Assembly: GCA_027490195.1 (NCBI GenBank)
Contig: JAIXYN010000020.1
Coordinates: forward strand, 36,562-100,561
From: Verrucomicrobiaceae bacterium
Lineage (GTDB): Bacteria > Verrucomicrobiota > Verrucomicrobiia > Verrucomicrobiales > Verrucomicrobiaceae
Direction of reading: 5' to 3'
Length of the DNA stretch: 64,000 nt
Numbering within the stretch: position 1 is the stretch's first letter; each line of letters opens with the position of its first letter. A model generated the notes under the pieces. That model was not told the origin of the DNA. It saw only the letters and a list, made by a program, of their open reading frames with translations, and did no database searches. Positions 1-10,100 of this stretch are shown in pieces. The position numbers and the translations under genes are program-made.

Positions 1-1121
1 GTAGGAATACCCCCATCCCGATTTTGCAAATCAAGCAGCCAGGTGATCCCCTGCTGCATCGCCGCATCGCAAGTATGCCCGATCTTCTTGAGCGCAATGA
101 GCGCACTCGAAGTGTCATCAGCGTCAGGCACCCCTCCTGGCAAATCCGTCCACGCCCACCCCCCCGGCGGCGCATTGGTGAAGGGATGAACTTCACGGTA
201 CTGCTGCGCCAACAGCCAAGGAATCGGTGACGCGCTAAAGTCCGAACTCCGCAGCGATAGCGTCGTCCCCCACGTTGCCAGATTGCTATCAATCGGCCAG
301 CTTCCATCCTCCCGCTTGGAGCGCACCAGGAAATCAACCGCCAGCGGCAGGCACGGATGATCAAAATCACCAGCACCCGCAAGCGCCATGGTCACAAAAC
401 TCGTCAGCGGCGTCGCTTCCAAATAACCACCGCTGCTCGGTTGCAACGCCTTGAGCATCGGCCGAATTCGCGGCCACGTCAGCGCACGCAGCCACCGCAG
501 CGGATTCCACCACGCGGGCGGCTCGTTTTTAAAACGCGTGTACCCAATGGCGATCAGCGCCGGCAACGCATAGCTCACCACCGGCAGCCCCACCGCCCCA
601 AACCACGTGCGTGGCAACGCAGCAAGCTCAAACGGCAGCGCAATGACATGCTTCCATGACCTATCTCCCAAAGTGCCGCACAGCGCGCACAGCATCAGAA
701 TGGGCACGGAAAAAGTTTTGTCCTTGCCGTAGCGCGACACCACCGCCCGGGCAATGTCCACGGGTGCAAGCGAGCCCACCTGCGCGATGATACACCCATT
801 GGCAGCTTCAACGGTCTGCGAAGTCCGCATCCCCATGAGATGCAGCGCACTCCAGCACAGCAGCGTGGTCGAAAGGTTGCTCTTACTCAGCGTGGTGTCG
901 CCCCAGCCACCATCCTTATTCTGATGCTCACACAGCCACTGCGCACCTGCGTCAATATGCACCGCATGCTTGTCACGATCCACCAGCGCCAGCGCGACGA
1001 TGGCCGTCGCGGTCGAAAGCGCGCTGCTGGACAGCCGACCTTCCCAGTGGCCGCTCGCATTGCGCAGGGCATCCAGATGCGCCTGCGTGTTGGCGATGGC
1101 GCTGTCGAGGGCGTCCATCAT
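1..1121 (-). CDS. Squalene-hopene cyclase-family class II terpene cyclase (3' end beyond window)
   Basis: The gene runs off the left edge, so only about 373 N-terminal codons are visible. Two QW-type repeats are readable: QNKDGGWGD near residue 68 and QNRDGGIPT at the window edge. A DxDD acid motif (D333-A-D335-D336, followed by TS) sits after GGWAWTDLPGGVP, the same context as the protonating aspartates of squalene-hopene cyclases. From the family I expect protonation-driven cyclisation of a polyprenoid such as squalene at the membrane. The motif lies at about residue 333, against roughly 375 in classical enzymes of about 630 residues, so this form is somewhat short at the N-terminus. Two start codons are adjacent (1121 and 1118) with no clear ribosome site; the upstream gene stops 12 bp before, suggesting coupled expression. 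Substrate cannot be told from this half. Confidence 0.8.
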   Translation of the reverse strand, partial: MMDALDSAIANTQAHLDALRNASGHWEGRLSSSALSTATAIVALALVDRDKHAVHIDAGAQWLCEHQNKDGGWGDTTLSKSNLSTTLLCWSALHLMGMRTSQTVEAANGCIIAQVGSLAPVDIARAVVSRYGKDKTFSVPILMLCALCGTLGDRSWKHVIALPFELAALPRTWFGAVGLPVVSYALPALIAIGYTRFKNEPPAWWNPLRWLRALTWPRIRPMLKALQPSSGGYLEATPLTSFVTMALAGAGDFDHPCLPLAVDFLVRSKREDGSWPIDSNLATWGTTLSLRSSDFSASPIPWLLAQQYREVHPFTNAPPGGWAWTDLPGGVPDADDTSSALIALKKIGHTCDAAMQQGITWLLDLQNRDGGIP

Positions 1122-1132
1122 AGCAGGAGATC

Positions 1133-1633
1133 TCAGGCTTCGAGCTTCAGCTCAGGGCGGGCATCGATAGCCTTGGTGAGCGAAATCCAGCCACCTTCAC
1201 GCTGCTGCTGGAACATGTACAAATACAACGCGACCTGCTTGGCAGGATACGCCGCGAGCAAGGCGGTCACCGCAGCTTCAGCCTTGTCGTCATCAATCAC
1301 TTCAGGAAGTTCGGTCACTTCACCTTTGCCATCATGCGCGATCTGCGCGGCATCGAGGAAAGTGATCAGCATCTGCGGCTGGCCTTTGAGCAGCCAGATC
1401 TGGAAAATCTGCGCCGTCACTTCTTCGTTCGATTTCGTGTTGAGCTGCTCCAGCACCCACTCGGCCTGCTTGGCTCGGGATTTCTCCAGGATGAAAGCGG
1501 GACGAAGACGCTTGGCAGGGGCGAGCGAATCAATGACAGCCTTATACGCAGCACGCTGATCGGTCTGCATGTAGGTCATGATCTGCAGGCGCAGTTCGGC
1601 ACCGATGGCTTGAAGAAGTTGGTTGGGTCGCAT
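1133..1633 (-). CDS. Conserved hypothetical protein, 166 aa
   Basis: I do not recognise a family. The protein has no signal peptide or membrane segment, and is mostly predicted helical with alternating charged and hydrophobic residues. An acidic patch (VIDDDKAEAA) sits near residue 113. It lies between a DUF4870 membrane protein gene (66 bp upstream) and the terpene cyclase gene (12 bp downstream), all on the minus strand, so it probably belongs to the same transcript. The tight spacing to the cyclase is the only functional hint. The reading frame is intact and much longer than the random frames on the other strand here. Confidence 0.6.
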   Translation of the reverse strand: MRPNQLLQAIGAELRLQIMTYMQTDQRAAYKAVIDSLAPAKRLRPAFILEKSRAKQAEWVLEQLNTKSNEEVTAQIFQIWLLKGQPQMLITFLDAAQIAHDGKGEVTELPEVIDDDKAEAAVTALLAAYPAKQVALYLYMFQQQREGGWISLTKAIDARPELKLEA

Positions 1634-1699
1634 CTGGATTTGGGTGAAAACGGGGAAGCTCTGCTACCACCACGGCACAGCAGTCGCAACCGTTTTGCC

Positions 1700-2062
1700 T
1701 CACAGCAGGCGAATCGTCAGTGGGAAGCGGTAGACCTTCCCCTCCGAAGCATTCACGATGCCGATGATGGTAAGCACGAAGGTGGCAATCCCCACCCCGA
1801 TGAGAAGCGGGAAGCCAATCAGAAAGATACAGAGGAAAAGGGCCCCAAGACCATACAGCAGGTAGCTGAGCTGAAAGTTCAGCAATTCCCTCCCCTGCCG
1901 GTCTAGGTAGCTGCTCTGGTCTTTTTTGATCAGCCAGACGATCAGCGGCCCTAGAATGGGAAAACCGACCAGACAAAGCACATGCATGACGATGCCCAGA
2001 GTTTTTTCATCCTGGGTGACCGCATCAAGCGGCAGCGCGGGAGGTGGAGGAGGGGTTTCCAT
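1700..2062 (-). CDS. DUF4870-type small membrane protein
   Basis: This 120-residue protein begins with a proline-rich cytoplasmic stretch (METPPPPPALPLD). Hydrophobic segments follow at about 23-45 and 66-105, the latter probably two spans. Between them is a charged loop with the DUF4870-like text DRQGRELLNFQLSYLLY. That pattern is the hallmark of DUF4870/Tic20-like proteins, whose function is unknown. The gene follows a strong terminator at 2107-2134, so it likely starts a new transcription unit with the 166-aa protein and the terpene cyclase. A role linked to membrane lipids is an inference from the neighbour only. Confidence 0.75.
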   Translation of the reverse strand: METPPPPPALPLDAVTQDEKTLGIVMHVLCLVGFPILGPLIVWLIKKDQSSYLDRQGRELLNFQLSYLLYGLGALFLCIFLIGFPLLIGVGIATFVLTIIGIVNASEGKVYRFPLTIRLL

Positions 2063-2097
2063 AGTGGTGTCACGTTACTCCAAACCGCCCCACGGCC

Positions 2098-2134
2098 CAA
2101 ATACAAACGCGGAGCCAGTTTCCTGGCTCCGCGT
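2098..2134 (-). terminator. Rho-independent terminator after the Gfo/Idh gene
   Basis: A perfect 12-bp stem (2107-2118 with 2123-2134) closes a four-base loop at 2119-2122. On the minus strand a T-rich tail (TTTGTATTTG) follows at 2106-2097. It lies 31 bp past the stop of the minus-strand oxidoreductase gene and before the DUF4870 start, and should separate the two transcription units. Confidence 0.85.
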
Positions 2135-2164
2135 CGGGGGAAAACTTGGCAGTTCTCTGGTCGT

Positions 2165-3718
2165 CTAGACTTCCGGCAGCTTGAACTCTTCCACGTAGTT
2201 CTCAGTAGCCAGCTTGTTGGCCTCCTCGGCGAACTCACCGGTGAACTTCTCGGAGACAGGATCAAACTCCAGCCACGGGCCAGCGCTGATTTTGTCCACG
2301 TTGAGGTCAATCTTGTTGTCCTCGAGATTCTTCACGAAGTGCTCGAAGGTCTCCTGACCGGCTGCGTCATTCTTGAGGCGTTCTTTGACCTCCGCGACAT
2401 TCACAGCCTTGCCCAGCCGGTAGGAAATGTTCGCCAGATGGGCCAGCGAAGCAGCATGGAAACCATGGGAGACGTGAAGGTTGGGATTGATGAGCTTCCC
2501 GGCACGCACCGAGTTGATGAAGTTGAGCATGTGGTCAGCGCCGTCATTGAAGTTCTCGAACTTCTTGATGGCCTTGCCTTCAAGATCATAAGCCTTGGCC
2601 TCGATCACGTACCCGCCTTCGCAATGGATGACGTTTCCGACGCGCGCTGCGGCGGTCTTGCCATTCACGCGATAAACTGGCTCAAGCTTCCAATCCATGT
2701 CCTTCAAAGGAAGTCCACGATTGTCAAAGAGCAACGGAGCAGGCTCATAGGCCCAGAAGGCCATTTGATTGTTGGCGGTCTCACCGTCGTCTTTGTAGCC
2801 CCAGCGTCCGCCAAAGCTCATCACGCGCTTGGGCAGCAGTTCGGGATCTCCCAGCGCCCAGCGGCCCACATCGGTCTGATGCGGCCCTTGATTGCCGATA
2901 TCGCCATTGCCGAAAGCCCACTGCCAGTGCCAGTCATAATGAAACTGCGAACGGTGCACCGGCATCATGCCGCGCGGTCCGGACCAGAGCTTGTAATCGA
3001 CATCCACATCCTGCGGAGCCCCTGAGGGGTCTGTCTTGACGTTGCGCAGATCATGGAAAGTACCCTTAATGATGCCGTCCTTCGGCTCAACATCCGTCGC
3101 CACCTTGCCGGTGGAGATACGTGACTTGTAATTCAGACCACGCGAAAGTGTCACCTTGCCGATGTGGCCTTCCTTCACCCAAGCCATGGCCTCCGCCCAG
3201 CCGGGGCTGGAGCGGCGCTGCATCCCATGCTGCACCACGAGCCCCTTTTTCGCGACTTTCTCGGCCGCGTTCAAAAGCTGCCGCCCTTCCCAAATGTTAT
3301 GGCAGACGGGCTTCTCCACGTACACATGCTTGCCGTGCTTCATGGCCGTCATGGCGATCAGCGTATGCGTGTGGTTAGGCGTGGCGATGGTCACAGCGTC
3401 CACCTCGGGGTCCAGCATGAGCTTGCGGTAATCCGTGTAAGCCGTGACAGTGTTATTTCTCTTGGCCTGCCCAGCCACGCCCCTGGCGAGCACATTAGCA
3501 TCCACGTCGCAGAGAGCGACGATGCGCACTCCTGGGATTGCCTCCAGGCTCTTGATGTGGCCTGCGCCACGACTGTTGAAGCCGATGACCGCGACGCGAA
3601 CATCACCATTGGCACCCAGCGGTGCAGAGAAGGCTCGGGATGCGACAAGACCGGCGGCGCCGGCCACTGTTCCGCGAATGAAAGTGCGGCGGGTGGTTTG
3701 GTTTGTATTTGTTTGCAT
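2165..3718 (-). CDS. Tat-exported Gfo/Idh/MocA family oxidoreductase
   Basis: An NAD(P)-dependent oxidoreductase of 517 residues. I chose the internal ATG at 3718 rather than a more distal in-frame ATG at 3829, because it places a twin-arginine signal (TTRRTFIRG, R10-R11) at the very N-terminus, with a hydrophobic stretch ending near SRAFSA. A Rossmann nucleotide-binding motif follows (VAVIGFNSRGAGH, 42-54). The family EKP motif (E135-K136-P137) lies in HVYVEKPVCHN, after ATPNHTHT at 112-119. Members act on sugars, inositols or glycoside-derived ketones; Tat-signal versions are numerous in Verrucomicrobiota and Planctomycetes and are taken to act in the periplasm on polysaccharide breakdown products. 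The exact substrate is not readable. A strong terminator follows the gene. Confidence 0.9.
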   Translation of the reverse strand: MQTNTNQTTRRTFIRGTVAGAAGLVASRAFSAPLGANGDVRVAVIGFNSRGAGHIKSLEAIPGVRIVALCDVDANVLARGVAGQAKRNNTVTAYTDYRKLMLDPEVDAVTIATPNHTHTLIAMTAMKHGKHVYVEKPVCHNIWEGRQLLNAAEKVAKKGLVVQHGMQRRSSPGWAEAMAWVKEGHIGKVTLSRGLNYKSRISTGKVATDVEPKDGIIKGTFHDLRNVKTDPSGAPQDVDVDYKLWSGPRGMMPVHRSQFHYDWHWQWAFGNGDIGNQGPHQTDVGRWALGDPELLPKRVMSFGGRWGYKDDGETANNQMAFWAYEPAPLLFDNRGLPLKDMDWKLEPVYRVNGKTAAARVGNVIHCEGGYVIEAKAYDLEGKAIKKFENFNDGADHMLNFINSVRAGKLINPNLHVSHGFHAASLAHLANISYRLGKAVNVAEVKERLKNDAAGQETFEHFVKNLEDNKIDLNVDKISAGPWLEFDPVSEKFTGEFAEEANKLATENYVEEFKLPEV

Positions 3719-3890
3719 GGGATGGTGATTTGGATTGCGAGCAAAGCGCACGCCCAAGCGGACGCAGCCAAGCACGGAATATATAGAGCCTAGCCAAAAC
3801 GCCGGAGAAATGGCAACCTTTCCTTTCATTCCCCATCGTTTGGATCAGTTCTCGAAAAGATTGACCTATTGAACCGGCGAGCGCAGCGGC

Positions 3891-3997
3891 CCCAGTGGCA
3901 AGGCGGGAGGGCCGCCTGCGATTGATCAATCACAGGCAAACGACCAACGCAGCCAATGGGGCCGCTCCGCCGTCCGGGCAATCGGACAAGATTTTAG
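3891..3997. repeat. 106-bp intergenic hairpin repeat, copy 1
   Basis: This segment aligns without gaps to 53761-53867 with about ten differences, roughly 91% identity. It contains GGCGGGAGGGCCGCC and a near-perfect palindrome at 3915-3938 (GCCTG-CGATTGATCAATCA-CAGGC). In the other copy the palindrome's centre has changed but outer and some inner pairs are kept, suggesting a structured RNA or DNA hairpin. The rest of the gap 3719-4111 holds no gene; a degenerate relative of the inverted repeat seen at 54221-54240 appears at about 4003-4017. Confidence 0.75.
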
Positions 3998-4111
3998 AGA
4001 GTTGATCTCTACCCAATTCCCCACCGTTTGTGATTCGGCGGGGCTTTGCCCGACAGCGCACCTTTGCTTCAGGTGACTGTGCTTGGTTTGAGTCTTTAGA
4101 GGCAGTCCAGA

Positions 4112-4192
4112 TCAGCGTGCAGAACGGCGGCGGCGGAGCATGAGGCCGAGCAGGCCGAGCAGGAGAAGCAGCGTCCGGGAGGCTTCAGGCAC
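4112..4192 (-). other. PEP-CTERM-like sorting tail of the giant protein
   Basis: The last 26 residues read VPEASR, then twelve hydrophobic residues dominated by Leu and Gly, then RRRRSAR. This is the three-part layout of exosortase substrates: short motif, membrane helix, basic cluster. The canonical VPEP is VPEA here. By family knowledge the tail would be cleaved and the protein passed to the outer surface. Confidence 0.75.
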
Positions 4193-7100
4193 GATGACAA
4201 GAACACCGTAGGTGGTGAAGGCGCTGGTATCCCATGCCAGACCAGGATGCGTGGTGGTGAGATCAGGCAGGTAGAAGTCTCCTACCGCCCCGCCCGTCGT
4301 GAAGCCGGTTGGGTTGTTGAAGCCAGTGTTGACGAGGGTTGTCCAGTCCAGCAAGTTGAAGACTTGGCCCACCGCATAGCTAGGTGTGCCATTGGCGAAC
4401 ACACGAACCGCACTGCCGCTGTTCAAGGTCAGCGTATTGGCCACATTGAGGAAGTCGTGGTTTCCTGAAGCAGGGACGACATTGATTTCTGTTGCCACCG
4501 CAGTGTTGTCAGCCGGCGGAGTCAGACTGCCGTTGTTGGTGATGAGGTTCTGAATATTGCTGTATCCAGTCGGCAGCCCAGTGGAGCTGGTTAGGAAATA
4601 TTGACCATCGGTGAACACAAAGCTGGTGGGTGCCGCCACAGTAGGTGTCGTGATGCCCAAGTTGAGCATGGAACCAGCGGTCACGACGAGGTTACCATTG
4701 ATCGTAAGCGAGCCGTTGTCTGCACCGAGGCTTCCTCCCGGGGCAAGAATACCGACCGCACCAGCGCCACCGACGGTGACCGTGCTGGAGCCACTGCCGA
4801 GGGTGGCATTATTGTCAGCGGAAAGCACGGCGGCACTTGTGCCCGTGAAGCTGTTGGTCGCACCACTGTAAGTGCCGAGGGTGCCCGAAGTCTTGCTCAC
4901 CGTGACGGCGTTGGTGTTCGTCTGGCTGCCTGCGAAGTGCATCTGTCCGTTGCTCACTGTGGTGGCGCCGGTGTAGGTGTTGGCACCCGAGAGGATCCAG
5001 GTGCCCGTGCCGTTCTTGGCAAGGGAGGTGGCACCGGAACCGTTGTCACCCACCGGAGCGGCCAGAGTGTTGGCGTCGGTGTTCGTGCCGGTCAGGGTCA
5101 GCGTGCGGGCGGTGTTGGTGCCGTCGAGGGCTGGTGCCGAGGTGCTGGTGAGGTTCAGCGCGCTACCGGTTCCGCCAGAAGCGTCAATCGTGCCACCGGC
5201 GGTGCCAATGGTGAAGGAACGATCCGTGGTGCCGTCGGTCGCGCCGGTGCCGGTGTATTTCAGCGTAGAGCCGAGGATCTGCAGGTTGACCGCAGCGTTG
5301 GTGGAAGCACCGATGCTACTGTTGCTGCTACCGTCGGCGAGTTTCTTCACTTCGAGCGTGCCGCTGTTCGAGATAACTGTGCGGCCGGTGTAACTATTGC
5401 TGGTGTCGCTCAGCGTGGTCGTACCGCCTCCGGCTTGGACGAAGTCACCGGTACCGCTGATGTTATTGGCGATATTGTAGTCGTTGCTGCGGGAGATGAC
5501 CAGTTGGGTGCCATTATTGATAACAGCGCCACTGCCGAGCGTGCCGGTGGTGGTGCCATTGCCAATCTGCAATGCACCCGTGCTGATGGTGGTCGTTCCG
5601 TAGCTGTTAGTGCCGGTCAAGGTCAGATCCCCGGTGCCATTCTTGGTCAGACCAAAGCCGCCGCTGATATCTCCACCAACAAGAAGGCCACCGGACGAGT
5701 TGTTGGTCCAGGTCTGGGTGGCACCCAGGGCGACGTTGGCGCTAATGGAGTGGGATGCGGAGGTGGAATTGACGGTGATGCCACCGCTGCCGACCGTCAG
5801 CGTGTTGGTGCCGGTGCCATTGGCAATGGTCACATTGGTGGTGTCGGCCGCAGTGCCGCTGCCCGTAAAGGTCAAACTGGCGATGCTGAAGCTGCCATCC
5901 AGCGTGGTGGTGAAGTTAGCCGCAGCACCGGAGTTAGCCGTCATGAAGACATTGGTCGTGCCTCCACCAGGAATCTGGTTGGCGTCGATCGTGCCAGCAG
6001 CATCCGTGGACCAGTTGGTGTTGTTTCCAGCGCCAATGCTGCTCCAGCTGCCCGTGCCGCCGGAACCCTGGTCGCCCGTCCAGTAAGCATTGAGTGCAAA
6101 CGGGTTGGTAAACACGCTCAACTGCAACTTGGTCGTGGTGGCGAGGAAATTGGCCGCCGTGGAGGCACTGCCAGTGTCCCACACGAGACCATAGCTGCGG
6201 CCACCACCGATCTGCACCAAGTTGCCACCGGCACCGAAGGTAATGTTGCCTGTTCCTGCACCAAAGGTGAAGTCACCCGAAGCCGTCGAATTGGCACCGA
6301 AGGTAACCAGGTCATACGTGCCATTGGCCAGTGTCGTTCCGGCGATGGTGTTCAGGCCCACAATCGTTCCACCTGCATTCAGGAGCAGCCTCTGGTTCAC
6401 CGCGATGAGGTCATTGGTATTGGTCGTCGCATTGATGTCCATGAGCAGGGAGGCCGCCGTAGAAGCCCCGCCCAAGGTCAAGGTGGTGGCACCCGCCGTG
6501 GCGCTATTCAGCGTCAAAGTATTAATCGTGCCGTCCTGCAGGCTCAGGATGCCGGCTGTGGCGGTGCTATTCACGGTGACGCTGGCGGAACCAGAAGTAC
6601 CGATGGTCCGGTTGCCAGAGATCTTCAGGGTGGCCGCATCGGCCACGGTAATGGCAGTGCCAGCCAACGAACCGCCAGCCCCGAGCTCAAGAGTACCCGA
6701 AGTCACGGTCGTCGTCCCGGTATAGTTGCTCGCTCCTGTCAGAGTGGTCACGCTGGAAACACCGCCAGCCTGCTGGAGGGAGCCGGTGCCAGTGATGACG
6801 TTGCTGATGGTCAGAGCATTGCTGCGATTGACCACCAAGGCACCGTTGTTGGTAATCGTTCCGGTACCTGTGCCGAGATCCCCTGTGGTGCTGCCATTGC
6901 CGATCTGCAGCGTTCCAGCGCTGATCGTGGTTGTGCCCGAGTAGGTGTTGGCTGCTGTGAACACCAGCTTACCTGCGCCAGTCTTGGTGATGCTATCGCC
7001 CGCGCTGCCAGATCCGTTAGAAATCGTGGCGTTGACGGTCAGGTCGTCGGTTGCGCTGCTATCCCCGACGGCGAAGGTGCGATTGGCCGCGCCAGGAAGC

Positions 7101-10100
7101 CCCGTTCCCACGGCGGTGCCGCCCAAGGAAACAAAACCAGAACCCAAGATCGTGGAGCCATTCGGATTGTTCGTGGCATCGTAGGTGACGTTGCCCAGCA
7201 AGGTCAGAGTGCCTGAGGTGCCTGTCTGAACGTTGTTGGTGCTCGTGCTAGTCGAACCCGCGCCACCAAAGGTAAGCGAGGCAACGCTATTGTTGAAATT
7301 AGCCAGATTAAGCAGTCCGGTTTCACCAGCAGTCGTGTTGTTGATGGTGAGGGCTGTGGAAGCTGGCAGAGCATTGCTGGCCGCGAGTGTGATCGTGCCA
7401 CGGTTGATCGTGGTGGAGCCGCTATAGCTGTTCGGGCCACCCAGGGTCAATGAGCCGCTGCCCACCTTCACCAAGTTCAAGGTGGATCCCACGTTGTTAG
7501 TGATCGCACCACCAAAGCCTGTGTTGCTCGAGTCTCCAACGGTGAAGGTTACAGTGCCCGTGACCGCCGAGTTGGTGATCAGACCGCCAGTGGTGCTGCT
7601 GTCGCCAGCCAGTGAGGCAACCGTGGTGCTATTGGCATTGAGATCCAACGTACCGCCGGACAGCACCGAAAGCGCCGTGGCTGTCGGGAGCGCACCCAAG
7701 TTGCCCAGCCTGAGAAGACCGCCGCTGACTGTGGTGGCACCGACATAACTGTTGAAGCTGTTGGCCACGGCCGCGCCACCGAAGGTGATGTTCTGGTTCA
7801 CCACCGAGGCGGTGAGCGCATTGTTCAGGGTGATGATTCCCGTGGCTGTGTCAATGTTCGTGATGGTCGTAGAGGCGGCGATACCGGTGCCCGTCACCGT
7901 CGAACCAACGGACAGCGTGGCAGCCTGCCCCGTGCTCACCGTCAGGGTGGCGGCACCTGTCGCCCCGGCAGTGGCCGCGTAAGTCTGGGTCGTACCAAAA
8001 GCAAAGTTGCCCGCGTTCGTGGTGGCCACGGCAGCTTGCGATAGAGTGACAGCACTGCCTGCGACAGACGACACTGTCGTCCCCGGAGCAATACCTGTTC
8101 CATGAACAGTCATGCCAGCGACAACACCTGAGGCGGCGGCGGCGCTCAAAGTGAGCGTCGTTGTGCCAGCAACGGTTGCATTTGTGGCAGCACCAGTCGC
8201 GCTAAGCGCACCAGTCGTCGTCGGTGTCAAAGTCAACGTACCGTTGCCGACTTTCGTCAGACCACCCGCAGTTCCAGTCACAATGCCACCCATTGTGGCG
8301 GTCACCTGCGGGCTGGTCACCGTGAGGGTGCGCGCCGCGCCGCCCAGGTTCACCGTTCCGTTCAGCGTCAGGCTGTGCGTGCTGGCCGTTCCACCAAAAG
8401 TGAAGTCGCCATTCACCACCACGTTGTTCGAGAAGGTGCGGGCGGTATTGTCAGACTGGAGGGTGGTGCTACCTGCAATGGTGAGCGCGCCTGTGCCCAG
8501 AGGACCGCTAGTGATGCCGGCACCCACGGTGTTCTGCGTGCTGGCAGCACCGATGATGAGCGTGCCCGCGTTGAGCTGCACACCGCCTGCGAAAGTGCTC
8601 GCACCGCTCAGCACCAAGGAACTAGTGCCTGCTTTGATAAGGCCGGCCGCCGTGGTGCTCATGGTGTTCTGCACCACACCGCTCATGACCATGCCCATGG
8701 GGGAACTGCCGTTGACCGTGATGGTCTTGGTCGCGCCATTAAGTTCGAGGATGGAGGCAATCGTTGGCGTGAAGCCATAGTTGTCGTTGGTCGTGGTAAT
8801 CGCACCGTTGATCACGATCGTGCCACCGGTGACGGTCGGTGTGGCCGTGCCGCCACTGTTGTTGAAGGTGAGCGACTGGAAGGTGTTCTGATTGACCAGG
8901 GTCAGGACACCACCGCCGTTGATGGTGATGTTGCTGGTGGACGCGATGGAGCCGTTGTTGGTGCCCTGAGTGGCATTGGCGTTGTTCAGGATCAGGTTGC
9001 CTTGGACCTGGATGCCACCGAGTTGGGCGTTGCCGCCACCAATGTTGAGCGTGCCTTGGTTGACAACGGTGTCGCCCGTGTAGGTGTTGGAGAAGTAGGG
9101 CAGCGGGGCTGTGAAGGTCGCTGTTCCACTGACCACGCCCAGCGTGGCGGTGGAGAGGGTCAGCGTGGTGCCGGAGATGGCTGTCACCGTCGTGCCATTT
9201 GCAATATTGAGCCCGAAGACAGGCATGCCGACCGCCAATCCTGTAGCGCTTCCCACCGTGAGTGAAGTGGATCCGCTCGTTGCGCTTCCTGTAGTGGACA
9301 CATTGGCCAGAAAGTTGGCGATCGGGGCTCCAAAGATCAGGTTATTCAAAGTGTGTGACGCTGACGCATTGACCGCTGCACCCGTGGTGGCATTCACCAA
9401 GGTGATGGTGGAACCACTGACCGTGCCGATGACCGTGTTTTGTGGGATGCCGACACCCTGAACATACATACCAGGGGTGAGACCGGCCGCCTCAGCGGCA
9501 CTGGCCATGGTGATGGAAGCATTGCCGCTTGTAGTTGCACCGATTGCCGTCCGTCCGATGGCGTTAGATAGGCCGTAGTAGGCATTGGCCGTGCCCGTGG
9601 CGGAGGCTGCCGTCGAGAGGGTGATGGTATTGGCATCCACGATTCCCGCAACGGTGGTTCCGAGGGGAATGCCGGGGCCCTGAATTGGCTGGCCAACGAA
9701 CATACCCACACTGCTGAGGACCTTGGCTGTGGTGCTGGCGGCGATGGTGGATGTTGGCGTGGATCTCTCCGTTGGGGCTGCGAAGGTTGCCGTCGTGACA
9801 GTGCTCGTCGTGCCACCAATCGTGTTCGAAAGGGTCACTACACCAGTGCCTTGATTGTAAGCAGTGATGATCGTGTTGGCAGGCAGGGTCGCCGTGCCGC
9901 CAGTGACGGTGACAACTTGGCCAACATTAAGTCCCAAGGTGTTTGGGGCTACAGTGAAGGTGTTTGTGCCGGCGGTCAGGGTGGGTGCCGAAGCCGTCTG
10001 GGCGGCCACAGGAGCGAAGAGGACTGCGGAGTTGCCTGTAGTTCCGCCGATGTTGTTGGAAAGAGTCACGGTGGTTCCAGAGATGCTCAACACGGTGGTG

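Noticed and set aside
4601..7216. 871-codon plus-strand open frame antisense to the giant gene (others of 800-880 codons at 13472-16117, 17540-19969 and 26897-29308)
   Set aside because: They lie opposite a single continuous minus-strand gene of low-complexity repeats, where Gly/Thr/Asn/Ala codon bias removes stops on the other strand. Their products are rich in Gly, Arg, Val and Gln, have no domain, and change frame along the gene.
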